Shown here one piece after another: positions 42,214-50,945 of a stretch of 64,000 nucleotides of DNA. The notes below the pieces were generated by a model, which saw only the letters and a list, made by a program, of their open reading frames with translations, made no database searches and had not been told where the DNA came from. Source of the stretch: an uncultured Chitinophaga sp. Lineage in GTDB: Bacteria; Bacteroidota; Bacteroidia; Chitinophagales; Chitinophagaceae. The position numbers and the translations under genes were made by a program. Positions within the stretch are counted from its first letter, which is position 1. Every line of letters begins with the position of its first letter. The DNA lies in assembly GCF_946479755.1 (NCBI RefSeq), contig NZ_CAMLHC010000002.1, positions 372,001 through 436,000 on the forward strand, given 5' to 3'.

Positions 42214-42459
42214 ATGGAAAAACGACCCTACAAGTATTTCGGGACCATGGCCGAACATTTTCAGCAGATGGAAGAGATGTTCGAAGGAGAAAGAAAGCGG
42301 ATCGCAGCTTTTACGAGAGAAGAAGCAGATCAATACCTCAAGGATGCAGGCGTATATCATTTATTGGTGCGACCCACAAAAAGGAATCCCTGGCGCAAAA
42401 AGAGTGCGCGACGTAAGCAGAAGGAAGCTGCTCAATTGAAGCGGCTGCGGCGCAGGTGA
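42214..42459 (+). CDS. Small basic protein A, tandem paralogue (hypothetical)
   Basis: 81 residues from the ATG at 42214. An N-terminal coiled-coil-like segment (AEHFQQMEEMFEGERKRIAAF) precedes TREEADQYLKDAGVYHLL and a strongly basic tail (KKSARRKQKEAAQLKRLRRR). It is closely related to the next gene (83 residues), so this is a tandem duplication. The basic tail suggests nucleic-acid or acidic-partner binding. No known family recognised; an antitoxin role toward the third gene is possible. Confidence 0.7.
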   Translation: MEKRPYKYFGTMAEHFQQMEEMFEGERKRIAAFTREEADQYLKDAGVYHLLVRPTKRNPWRKKSARRKQKEAAQLKRLRRR

Positions 42460-42534
42460 TTGTTGTATTGTTTGGAAAATATCCATCATGAGGATGTCTG
42501 AAGACCATTTTACTAACCACTTAAAAAAAGTACT

Positions 42535-42786
42535 ATGATAAAAAGGCCCGTATATCGGTACGTCGGGAGCATTGCCGAACATAATGAACAGGTTGATGAA
42601 ATGCTCGAAAGGGAAAAGCAGCGAGTCGCTAAGTTTACAAAGGAGGAAGCGGAGCAGTACCTGAAGGATGCCGGGGTATATCATTTATTGATAGGGCCCA
42701 GGAAAAGAACTCCCTGGCGTAAAAAGAGTGTCCGGCGTAAGCAGAAGGAAGCGGCTCAATTGAAGCGGCTCAAACGACGTAAATAA
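42535..42786 (+). CDS. Small basic protein B, tandem paralogue (hypothetical)
   Basis: 83 residues. It aligns with protein A along its whole length, and EQYLKDAGVYHLL and the basic tail RRKQKEAAQLKRLKRRK are nearly identical. It lies 75 bp after protein A and 32 bp before the ADP-ribosyltransferase-like gene. The pair may have arisen by local duplication under selection to keep two copies. Confidence 0.72.
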   Translation: MIKRPVYRYVGSIAEHNEQVDEMLEREKQRVAKFTKEEAEQYLKDAGVYHLLIGPRKRTPWRKKSVRRKQKEAAQLKRLKRRK

Positions 42787-42818
42787 ATTGTTTGTACCCT
42801 AAAACCATTGTTTGAAAA

Positions 42819-43442
42819 ATGACCCGAATAATCTCCGATTCGATGTATGCCGCTGTGCCCGGATTGATCATCGGCTTTCACGGTTGTGAACGTTCCGTAC
42901 GGGATGATATCATTAATGAACGAAAAAAGCTTCGCTTCAGCACCGGAAAGTATGAATGGCTGGGGCACGGTATTTATTTCTGGCAAAATAATTATGAGCG
43001 TGCGTTGGATTTCGTAACGCACCCCCCGGATGGGAGAAATATTGTACACCCCGCAGTTTTAGGTGCTGTTATTAGCTTGGATTATTGTCTGGATTTGTTG
43101 GATACTAAATGTATCCGACGTTTAAGGACAACATTTGAAATGATGGAAAATATGAAAGTGTTACGGGGAGATAATCTGCCGCGTAACAGGAATAAACATG
43201 GTGCAGATAATACGGCGGATAAGGTAATCCGTGAGTTAGATTGTCTGGTGATTGAGAATCTCCATGCTAAAATGCGTCAGGACGGGCTGAGGCCCTACGA
43301 CTCCGTCAGGGGTGTTTTCGTAGAAGGCACTCCTATCTACGAAGACGCCGGTTTCTACGACAAAACACATATCCAGATTTGTATCCGCAACCCTAACTGT
43401 ATAAAAGGGTTCTTTATTCCGCGGCAGGAGGAGCAGTGGTGA
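42819..43442 (+). CDS. ADP-ribosyltransferase-like protein (PARP-type H-Y-E), candidate toxin
   Basis: 207 residues, no signal. The motifs fit the ART fold with an H-Y-E triad: His21 in GFHGCERSV, Tyr53 in WLGHGIYFW, and Glu169 in GVFVEG. A conserved-looking tail DKTHIQICIRNPNCIKGFF follows (182-199). The family is widespread but mostly labelled hypothetical; members often sit beside small regulatory or antitoxin-like genes. Here two tandem small basic proteins precede it in the same direction. Enzyme activity and toxicity are inferred, not shown. Confidence 0.65.
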   Translation: MTRIISDSMYAAVPGLIIGFHGCERSVRDDIINERKKLRFSTGKYEWLGHGIYFWQNNYERALDFVTHPPDGRNIVHPAVLGAVISLDYCLDLLDTKCIRRLRTTFEMMENMKVLRGDNLPRNRNKHGADNTADKVIRELDCLVIENLHAKMRQDGLRPYDSVRGVFVEGTPIYEDAGFYDKTHIQICIRNPNCIKGFFIPRQEEQW

Positions 43443-43457
43443 TAATAGAAATAACAA

Positions 43458-43479
43458 GGCACTGGTGAATACCAGTGCC
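43458..43479. terminator. Hairpin terminator between convergent genes
   Basis: A 9-bp perfect stem (GGCACTGGT with ACCAGTGCC) and 4-base loop between the ART-like gene and the convergent TetR gene. The downstream T content is modest, so it may be a weak bidirectional terminator. Confidence 0.6.
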
Positions 43480-43486
43480 CTTGGGT

Positions 43487-44086
43487 TTAATTTACCTGTT
43501 TCTCATAGATCAGTTTCATGCCCTTCAGGTTCACCAGCCCATGGAGATAAATAATATTCAGCTCGCGGCAGGCGCTGGGGATGGGGCAGTCCGGTGGTAT
43601 CCTGTCTTCCATGACCAGCTGCAACGGGGTGAAATACAATTTCTCCAACAGTACCAGGTCGAGGTTGCGGCGGTAAACATCTTCCTTCAATCCTCTCTGG
43701 AGGTTCTGCCGCAGAAAGGCTGCCAGCGGCCCTTCGCGGAACTGTATCACACTGTCCCATATAGCCGGATACAGCTCCTGTAAGTCACGGAAGAAAACCG
43801 GCTGTATCGTCTGTACCACCCTTTCGGATACACGGAAAAAATTGCTCATCTCGATGACGGCGCTGGAAGAGATATGCCGGTTGAATGACAGGTACCGTTC
43901 CGTTTTTTCCAGCCAGGTATGTATAATACGGGCTACCAGGCTTTCTTTGCTGTTGAAATGTTCATAGAAGCATCGTTTGTGAAGCCCGCAGTCCCGGGCA
44001 ATTTCGTCGGTGCTGGTAGCCCGTATCCCTTTCCGGGCAAAGAGGGAAATACTACTGTCGAGCAGTTGATGCCATTCTTCTTTCAT
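43487..44086 (-). CDS. TetR-family regulator at the end of the RND multidrug operon
   Basis: 199 residues. The N-terminal HTH (LFARKGIRATSTDEIARDCGLHKRCFYEHFNSKESLVARII, about 13-53) is TetR type, with an unassigned helical ligand domain. It is the fourth gene of the operon, 22 bp after the TolC gene, so its level would rise with the pump it probably represses. That is a simple negative feedback. Confidence 0.88.
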   Translation of the reverse strand: MKEEWHQLLDSSISLFARKGIRATSTDEIARDCGLHKRCFYEHFNSKESLVARIIHTWLEKTERYLSFNRHISSSAVIEMSNFFRVSERVVQTIQPVFFRDLQELYPAIWDSVIQFREGPLAAFLRQNLQRGLKEDVYRRNLDLVLLEKLYFTPLQLVMEDRIPPDCPIPSACRELNIIYLHGLVNLKGMKLIYEKQVN

Positions 44087-44108
44087 ACAACATTGTTTTT
44101 TATGTAGG

Positions 44109-45392
44109 TTAATGCAAAGTGCCGGTTGCTTTTCTGTATGCTGCTTCCTGAATCCTGTATTCTACCTTACTGTCAATAGAGCTGCTGTATGCCTGTTGCC
44201 ATATCGTTTGTGCTTCCAGCACGTCTTTACCGGTAATGGTGCCTGCCTTCAGGCGGTCGTTGGCCAGTTTGAGGTTTTCGGCGGCCTGTTCGAGCGAGAG
44301 GCGCGAGGTGCGGATTTTTTTCACAGACTGGTTCAGCGCCAGGTAAGCCTGCTGTACTTCCAGGTTCAGCAGCTCTTTGGTATTGTCCAGCTCCTGCTGA
44401 CGGGCAGCGATCTTCATAGACTGCTCCTTTACCTTGCCGGCTTTTTTACCCCAGTCGAAGATGGGTACGCTGATACTGGCCAGGCCGTACCAGGAAGCCA
44501 TCAGGTCTTTGCCGTTGCTGATATTCACTTTTTTACCGGCGGTACCCATGCCGGAAGCACTTACGCCGAAGGTGGGCAGGAAATCGGCTTTCAGCAGCTT
44601 GCGTTGTAACTGCTCCACTTCCAGCACCTGGTTCAACAGCCGTATCTCCGGCCTGTTTTCTGCTGCTGCGGTCAGGTCCTGCGCCGCCAGCTCGGGGAAG
44701 TCGCCACTAACGGAATCGGCTACGTTGAAATCTGTCTGCCCGGCCATACCTGTCACCTGTGCCAGCGCCAGTTTCGACATCACCAGTCCGTCATGCGCCT
44801 GGTGGAGCTGGAGCGAAGCCTCGTTCAGGTTCACTTCTACCCGCAACAGGTCATTTTTATAAATAAGCCCGGCGTCATAGGCGTTTTTCAACTCCCGCTG
44901 TAAGCCCTGTAACATCTCCTGGTACTTTTGGGCAAGGATGATTTTCTCTTTCACCTGTACCACCTGCCAGTAGGCTTTGTTGACATTGAACAACACCTCG
45001 GTGGTGGACAGTGCTTTCTGTTCCTGTTGTATGGCGACGCCTTTAGCGGCGGCGGCTTTGCCCAGCTGTATCTTACCGCCGGCGTAGATAGGCTGGGTGA
45101 CAGACACGGAGGCGCTGCCCGCATATTCGGGGATCATACCGTTGAGCGCACCGCCTATCGGCTTGCCGAGGTAAACGCCCATCACGGAACCGTCGATAGA
45201 AGGATAGGCGCTGGCGTTGGCTGACTGTACAGCCGCATTGGCAGCATCTACCTGGTACTGTGCGGCTTTGATCTTTTTATTCTGTGTGATCGCCATCTGC
45301 TGACAGTCGGCGATGGTGAGCACGGGCGACTGCGCAAAGGCCTGTTGTACGGCCATAGCTGCTGCCAGCGTGCATATGATTCTGAGATTCAT
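44109..45392 (-). CDS. TolC-family outer-membrane protein of the RND multidrug operon
   Basis: 427 residues with a Sec signal (ending QQAFAQ) and two outer-membrane efflux protein repeats (ADCQQMAITQNKKIKAAQYQVDAANAAVQ and NRPEIRLLNQVLEVEQLQRKLLKADFLPTFG). It forms the exit duct for the pump encoded just upstream. A strong hairpin lies in the 48-bp gap before it and may tune its expression. Confidence 0.93.
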   Translation of the reverse strand: MNLRIICTLAAAMAVQQAFAQSPVLTIADCQQMAITQNKKIKAAQYQVDAANAAVQSANASAYPSIDGSVMGVYLGKPIGGALNGMIPEYAGSASVSVTQPIYAGGKIQLGKAAAAKGVAIQQEQKALSTTEVLFNVNKAYWQVVQVKEKIILAQKYQEMLQGLQRELKNAYDAGLIYKNDLLRVEVNLNEASLQLHQAHDGLVMSKLALAQVTGMAGQTDFNVADSVSGDFPELAAQDLTAAAENRPEIRLLNQVLEVEQLQRKLLKADFLPTFGVSASGMGTAGKKVNISNGKDLMASWYGLASISVPIFDWGKKAGKVKEQSMKIAARQQELDNTKELLNLEVQQAYLALNQSVKKIRTSRLSLEQAAENLKLANDRLKAGTITGKDVLEAQTIWQQAYSSSIDSKVEYRIQEAAYRKATGTLH

Positions 45393-45409
45393 GAGTGTCT
45401 TTTTTACAG

Positions 45410-45433
45410 GCAGGCGGCGCCACGGCCGCCTGC
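45410..45433 (-). other. Intra-operon hairpin between pump and TolC genes
   Basis: A perfect 9-bp GC-rich stem (GCAGGCGGC with GCCGCCTGC) and a 6-base loop. On the minus strand no T-run follows, so it is not a standard terminator. It may act as an RNA processing or stability element. Confidence 0.55.
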
Positions 45434-45440
45434 GGATAAA

Positions 45441-48400
45441 TTAATGGGCCGGTTTATACATGATGTCGGTGTCGTGGTCCGGCGCTACCGCCGGTTCGGG
45501 TGCCGGGCGTACAAACAGGTAGTACAGCACAGGCACAACAAACAGCGTCAATATCATGGATACGATCAGGCCGGAGGCCAGCACACTGCCCAGGGGCGCC
45601 CACAGCGGTGATTTACCGATGATCATTGGCACTACGCCGATGGCGGCAGCCGCCGATGTCAGGAAGATGGGACGCATACGGCGTTTGGCGGCGGCGAGTG
45701 CAGCGGCTTTTATCGTATAGTCGTGGTCGCGGACCAGCTCATCGGCATAGTCCACGAGGATAATACCGTTGCGCACCACGATGCCGATCAGGCTGATGAT
45801 ACCCATGAAGGCGGTCATACCCATCGGGTTGCCGGTGAGATACAGTCCGAGGAACGCTCCCAGCAAGCTTAAAGGGAATGTGGCCAGGATGATCAGCGTT
45901 TTTCCGAATGTTTTGAACTGGAACAGTAAGGTAAGCAGGATCAGGACCAGGCTGGTGCCCAGCGCTTTGCCCATCCCCGGCGCATTTTCTCCGGAAGATT
46001 CTGCGTCGCCGCCATACTGTATACGGATACCGGCAGGCAGCTGCAGCTTTTCGATTTCGGGTTGCGCTTTCTTCAGTATCTCTGAAGCCATAATGCCTTT
46101 CTGTGCTTCGGATAATACGGTGAGTGTACGCAGGCCGTTGCGGTGCGCTATCACGCCGGTATGCCAGGAAGGCTCCAGCGTGGCCACTTCCTTCAGGGGC
46201 ACCTTGGCGCCATAAAGGCTGTTGAGATGCAGGTTGCCCAGGTCGTTGAAATCCTTGCGGTTGCCGGCTTCTATACGCAGGAAGATATCCACCGGTTTGT
46301 CGCCTTCCCACAGCTGCGATACGGCAAAACCTTTCAGGCCGGCGCCGATCGTTTGGGTGATCAGCTGGTTGGGAACGCCCAGCCTGGCCGCCGCATCTTC
46401 CTTGATGTCCAGGCGTACGCCCAGGTAGTCGTCTTCATAATCTGACCGCACCCAGTTGGTGCCGGGGGTACGCTGCAGGATCTCTTTCACCTGCTCTGCC
46501 ACCTTTTTCTGATCGCTCAGGTTATCACCGATTACACGGACAGCCAGCGGAGAGCCTTCCTGCATGCTCAACTGCCGCAGGCGTATGTTCCCGTTAGGAA
46601 TGAAGTTCTCAAACTTCGGAAGGTATTCTTTCACCAGCTCGTTGGTGGCATCGCTGCTGGTGGTGGTAATGAACACCTGTGCGAAATTCCGTCGTGGCAT
46701 TTCCGGAGCGTATGTTACGTTAAAGCGGGGTGAACTGGAACCCACGAAGCTGGCGATGCCGGTCACCCGCTTGTCTTTCTGCAACTCCTGCTCTACCAGT
46801 TTCACGACCCGCTCTGTCTCTTCCAGGGATGTGCCGTTGGCCATCCATATTTCTGCGTTGAATTGTTTGCTTTCACTCAGCGGGAAAAACTCCTGCTTTA
46901 CTTTTCCTGCCAGTACGATGGCCAGGACCACCGCCACCACGGCGATGCCTACGGTTGTTTTAGGCCAGCTGAAAGCTGCTTCCGCAGCGATATTGAAGCC
47001 ATGTTGCAGCCTGTCCAGCAGGCTTTTACTTTTTTTAGCGGTGCTGACTTTATGTTTTAACCCTTTTTTGATGAACACGTAGCAGGTATATGGCGTGAGC
47101 AGCAAAGCCACGGCCATGGAGGTGATCAGCGCTACGGCGACTGTTACCGGCAGGGCGGCGATGAAGTCTTTGGATATGCCATGCATAAAGAGCGCCAGCG
47201 GAGCAAAGGCGAAGATGATGGCCAGCGTGGCGGTGAAAATGGGGAGTGACAACTGTTTGGCGGCCTGCCAGGCGGCTGTCCAGGGCGTGATGCCCTCATC
47301 GAGCTTTTCGATGTAGTTGTCCACCACCACAATGGCGTTGTCCACCACCATGCCCAGCACAATGATGAGCGCGGCCAGCGTTACCTGGTGCAGCTCTATG
47401 CCCATGATGTTGATCAGCCCGAAAGTGATCAGGATGGAGATAGGCGCGGCGAGGGAGGATACGGCGGCTACGCGGAAAGGCAGCAGCAACATCACCACGA
47501 CGATCACGGAGGCGATCGCCAGGCCGAATTCTTTCATAAAGTGCCGGATGCTTTCATCTACCACTTCCGGCTGGTTGACGATGGTTTTGATTTTTACATC
47601 GGGCGGCAGTTCCTGTCCAAGCGCTTTCAGCCGGTCTTCCACCAGGTGGCCGAACTGCACGATGTTATTGCCCGGCTGCATTTCAATAGCGAGCATCATC
47701 ACTTTGTCTTCACCGATACGGATAAACGAAGACAGCTCTTCGTAGCGCCTTTCAATGCGGGCCACGTCGCGCAGGCGTACCACCGTGCCTTGCGGTGTGG
47801 TGTAGATGATCTGGTTGCCCAGGTCGTCCGCTGTTTTGTACCGGCTGTTGGTAAATACAGGAAACGTATTAGAGGCAATGGTCATCTCGCCGGAGTAACC
47901 GGTGATGTTTTGCATCTGTAGCGTCCGGATAATAGTAGACAGGTCAAAACCATACTGCTGCATTTTCTGATCGTCGATTGTTACATAGAGCTGTTGCTTT
48001 TGGCCACCGGACCGGTTTATTTTAGACACTTCCGGAATGGTCTTGAGCCCGTCTTCTATTTTATCCAGGTATTTTTCTATTTCTGCGTAGCTGCGTTGGG
48101 GTGAGGATACGGTGATGATCTGTGCCGTCACGTCGCCGAAGTTGCTGTTCACTACCGGGCCTATTACGCCCTGTGGCAATATCTGCGGGGCGGCGCTGTT
48201 AAGGCCGTGTTGCAGGGTGCTCCAGAATTTCTTGCGGTCTTTGATGCTGGTATGCAGTTCTACGGTGATGAAAACCTGCCCGTCTTTCGTTTGGGACTTG
48301 GTTTTCTCTTTGTTCACTTCCTCAAAGGAAAACAGGTATTGCTCAATTTTATTGGTCACCTGTTTCTCCATCTGCACTTCATCGGCGCCGGGATAGAACG

Positions 48401-48578
48401 CATATACCATGGCTGTTGGCATATCTATCTTCGGGTTTTCCGCCCTCGGCATGTTCAGGAGGGAATAAAGCCCCAGCAGCAGTAACAGAACCACCACAAC
48501 GATGGTTACCTGTTTGAACTGCATGGCCGCTTCTATGAAACTTATTTTTGTTTTTTTCATGCTTCCGTTGTTGGTCAT
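45441..48578 (-). CDS. RND efflux pump, AcrB/MdtB-like (drug type)
   Basis: 1045 residues with twelve membrane segments, two large periplasmic loops and the relay segment GMVVDNAIVVVDNYIEKL in span 4. The Asp-Asn in place of the usual Asp-Asp is seen in some Bacteroidota RND pumps. It probably exports drugs or toxic lipophilic compounds. The start may be the ATG at 48560 (KKTKISFIEAAMQF), which gives the more typical N-terminus. It follows the adaptor gene by 15 bp. Confidence 0.94.
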   Translation of the reverse strand: MTNNGSMKKTKISFIEAAMQFKQVTIVVVVLLLLLGLYSLLNMPRAENPKIDMPTAMVYAFYPGADEVQMEKQVTNKIEQYLFSFEEVNKEKTKSQTKDGQVFITVELHTSIKDRKKFWSTLQHGLNSAAPQILPQGVIGPVVNSNFGDVTAQIITVSSPQRSYAEIEKYLDKIEDGLKTIPEVSKINRSGGQKQQLYVTIDDQKMQQYGFDLSTIIRTLQMQNITGYSGEMTIASNTFPVFTNSRYKTADDLGNQIIYTTPQGTVVRLRDVARIERRYEELSSFIRIGEDKVMMLAIEMQPGNNIVQFGHLVEDRLKALGQELPPDVKIKTIVNQPEVVDESIRHFMKEFGLAIASVIVVVMLLLPFRVAAVSSLAAPISILITFGLINIMGIELHQVTLAALIIVLGMVVDNAIVVVDNYIEKLDEGITPWTAAWQAAKQLSLPIFTATLAIIFAFAPLALFMHGISKDFIAALPVTVAVALITSMAVALLLTPYTCYVFIKKGLKHKVSTAKKSKSLLDRLQHGFNIAAEAAFSWPKTTVGIAVVAVVLAIVLAGKVKQEFFPLSESKQFNAEIWMANGTSLEETERVVKLVEQELQKDKRVTGIASFVGSSSPRFNVTYAPEMPRRNFAQVFITTTSSDATNELVKEYLPKFENFIPNGNIRLRQLSMQEGSPLAVRVIGDNLSDQKKVAEQVKEILQRTPGTNWVRSDYEDDYLGVRLDIKEDAAARLGVPNQLITQTIGAGLKGFAVSQLWEGDKPVDIFLRIEAGNRKDFNDLGNLHLNSLYGAKVPLKEVATLEPSWHTGVIAHRNGLRTLTVLSEAQKGIMASEILKKAQPEIEKLQLPAGIRIQYGGDAESSGENAPGMGKALGTSLVLILLTLLFQFKTFGKTLIILATFPLSLLGAFLGLYLTGNPMGMTAFMGIISLIGIVVRNGIILVDYADELVRDHDYTIKAAALAAAKRRMRPIFLTSAAAAIGVVPMIIGKSPLWAPLGSVLASGLIVSMILTLFVVPVLYYLFVRPAPEPAVAPDHDTDIMYKPAH

Positions 48579-48593
48579 ACTGAATAATGGCGG

Positions 48594-49622
48594 TTACAGG
48601 CTTACGGCGGTACCGTCTTTGATGTTGGTAAGCCCGGAGGTGATCACTTGTTCGCCGCCTTGCAGGCCGGTGGTGATCACGACTTCGTTTTTACCGGTGA
48701 GGGCGCCTACGGTGACCCTTTTGCGGACGGCCTGCTTTTGTCCGTTGGTGATGAACACATAGGTGAGGTCATCTGCGTCGCGTACTACGGCGGTGGCGGG
48801 CACCGTCAGGTTATTGGCGCTCCTGCCGGTGTTCAGGCTGATATCTGCCAGCATACCGGGAAGCAGTCGCCCGTTGCTGTTGGATAATTTTATTTTGATG
48901 CTGTACGTGCGGGAGGTGGCATCCGCCTGTGGATTGATAATGGTGATCTTCCCTTCCACGCTGTCCTGCAACGTAGGGATATATACTTTGGCGCTGCCAC
49001 CGCGGGGGATGGCGCCTACTTCGCTTTCGGGCACAGAAGCGCGGGCATATACCATGTCTGTTTTTACGATGGTGAATGCCGGTACGCCGGGAGCGGCGGC
49101 GCTGCCTCTTTCTATTTTACGGGCGCTGATGATACCGGTGATCGGCGCGTACAACTTACTGTCGGCGATGTGTTTGGCGCTGATAGCCTTGTTGGCTTTG
49201 GCCTGCGCCAGCTTCGTCTGGATATCAATATAATCTTTGGCAGGAAGGCTTCCCTTCTGGTACAGGTCATGCAGGCGGCCGTACAGGTCTTCCGCCTGGT
49301 TCAGCCCTGCATTGGCGATGGCCAGCGCGTTGCTGTATTCCGTAGCGTCGAGGGTGGCCAGTAGTTGCCCTTGTTGTACCTGCTGGCCTTCTTCCACGAG
49401 GATGCCGTTGACTACGCCCGGTACGGCAAAACCAATATCGGCGGTGTTGTCAGGTTCTATGGTGCCAGAGTAGGTGAAACGCTGGGGCATATCATTATAG
49501 CTGACTTTGGTGGCGGTCACTTTTACCGGTGCCTGTTGCTCCTGCTGCGCTTCCTTGCTGCCGCAGGCGGCCAGCAGGGTGGTGAGGATCAAAAAAGAAA
49601 CGGGTTTGTACGTCATCGGCAT
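48594..49622 (-). CDS. RND periplasmic adaptor lipoprotein
   Basis: 342 residues (340 from the second ATG at 49616). A lipoprotein signal ends at Cys20 (LLAACG). The lipoyl segment PGVVNGILVEEGQQVQQGQLLATLD, a helical hairpin and AKVYIPTLQDSVEGKITIINPQAD with GRLLPGMLADISL mark an AcrA/MdtA-like membrane fusion protein. It is the first gene of the operon, 234 bp downstream of an AraC regulator on the same strand. Confidence 0.93.
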   Translation of the reverse strand: MPMTYKPVSFLILTTLLAACGSKEAQQEQQAPVKVTATKVSYNDMPQRFTYSGTIEPDNTADIGFAVPGVVNGILVEEGQQVQQGQLLATLDATEYSNALAIANAGLNQAEDLYGRLHDLYQKGSLPAKDYIDIQTKLAQAKANKAISAKHIADSKLYAPITGIISARKIERGSAAAPGVPAFTIVKTDMVYARASVPESEVGAIPRGGSAKVYIPTLQDSVEGKITIINPQADATSRTYSIKIKLSNSNGRLLPGMLADISLNTGRSANNLTVPATAVVRDADDLTYVFITNGQKQAVRKRVTVGALTGKNEVVITTGLQGGEQVITSGLTNIKDGTAVSL

Positions 49623-49773
49623 AATCTTATTTTATTGTATGATTGGATACAGATTGTTTTCGCGCAACAAAATTACCAGTCATACAAGGGCCGGAAAAGG
49701 TTGATAAATCGGGAAATCTGGTCTGAAAGTCGGTTATTTTTTTAATGATAACTGATATGCATATACGAAAATA

Positions 49774-49799
49774 AGGCCGGAGCAGGAGTGCATCGGCCT
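49774..49799 (-). terminator. Weak hairpin after the AraC gene
   Basis: A short 6-bp stem (AGGCCG with CGGCCT) and 14-base loop. On the minus strand it is followed by TATTTTC. It may end the AraC transcript before the RND operon. Confidence 0.35.
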
Positions 49800-49856
49800 G
49801 TAATTAAAACCTACAACTGTTACACTGTTAGTAACAAGAAATTTTCGGGGGAAACG

Positions 49857-50765
49857 TTAGTGGCTCTGCGCCCGGAATGCTTTGGGCGAGTAGCCGGTAT
49901 GGCGTTTGAAATATTTACCAAAAAAGGACTGGTCGCTGAAATGCAGGATCTCCGTGATCTCGGCAATGCTGAGTTTAGGATTGTCGAGCAACAGCTTGGC
50001 TTCCAGCACCACGTAGTCGTCAATGATCTCACCGGCACTTTTACCGGTATATTCTTTCACGGTTTCTGTCAGGTATTTGGCGGTGACGAACAGTTGTTCC
50101 GCATATTGCTGCACATTACGCTGGTTCCTGAAATGCGCCTGTACCAGGTTGGTAAAGCGGATCACCAGGCTTTCCTTCCTGGAAACGGCCGGGTTCTTCA
50201 GCTCCGTATGGATGGTGCTGAGGGCGGCCAGCTCATAGAGAAACAACAGGAAAGTATGCTGTAGTTTCTCTTTGGCGAAAGGCAGCTTGTCTTTCAGTTC
50301 TTCCATGCGTGCAGCCAGCTGCCGGAAATGGGATTGCATTAGTTTAGCTTCTGCGGGCGACAGTTTCCAATGCGGGGAGTACTTCGAAGTGAAATAGTCG
50401 TACAGCTCTATTTTGGTGGCGGAGATACCTATCTCCACCAGGAAATCAAAAGTGAAATTAAGCCCGGAGGCAATACAGGTGCTGTCTACGGCCACCGATT
50501 TTTTCATGGTATGTGGCGGGATCAGCAGCAGATTGTCGGGTTCCAGCTGATACACATCTCTGTCCAGTGTGCCCAGCATTCTTCCCTGTTGGATGAGGAT
50601 GATGCTGGTAAAGTCTGACCGGAAATTGGATTTCACATGATCATAATCCGCCATATTGATATCTATGGATACAAAAAGACCGATGCCCAGCAGGTCTTCC
50701 AACCCCGCGCTGCGAATAAATTCCGCTTGTTTTATGATCTCTCCCTGTGCTTTCCGTTGTGCCAT
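49857..50765 (-). CDS. AraC-family transcriptional regulator
   Basis: 302 residues. The N-terminal half is a cupin-like sensor domain (QLEPDNLLLIPPHTMKKSV). The C-terminal AraC double HTH is clear: AEQLFVTAKYLTETVKEYTGKSAGEIIDDYVVLEAKLLL and LSIAEITEILHFSDQSFFGKYFKRHTGYSPKAFR. It lies directly upstream of the RND multidrug operon on the same strand and may control it together with the TetR gene at the operon's end. Confidence 0.92.
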   Translation of the reverse strand: MAQRKAQGEIIKQAEFIRSAGLEDLLGIGLFVSIDINMADYDHVKSNFRSDFTSIILIQQGRMLGTLDRDVYQLEPDNLLLIPPHTMKKSVAVDSTCIASGLNFTFDFLVEIGISATKIELYDYFTSKYSPHWKLSPAEAKLMQSHFRQLAARMEELKDKLPFAKEKLQHTFLLFLYELAALSTIHTELKNPAVSRKESLVIRFTNLVQAHFRNQRNVQQYAEQLFVTAKYLTETVKEYTGKSAGEIIDDYVVLEAKLLLDNPKLSIAEITEILHFSDQSFFGKYFKRHTGYSPKAFRAQSH

Positions 50766-50945
50766 ATGTTTGTTCGCAGTGCTGTTGTTTTCGGACAGTG
50801 CAAAGTTCAGCCGATCTGAGCTGTTATCAAAGGTTCATTAGTCGGTAAAGTTGGTCAGATTGTCGGTTGACCGGTAGCAAAAAATACCCCCGCAATCTAC
50901 TATAAAAATAGGATCACGGGAGTATATGTGTGATAAAAAACCGGG

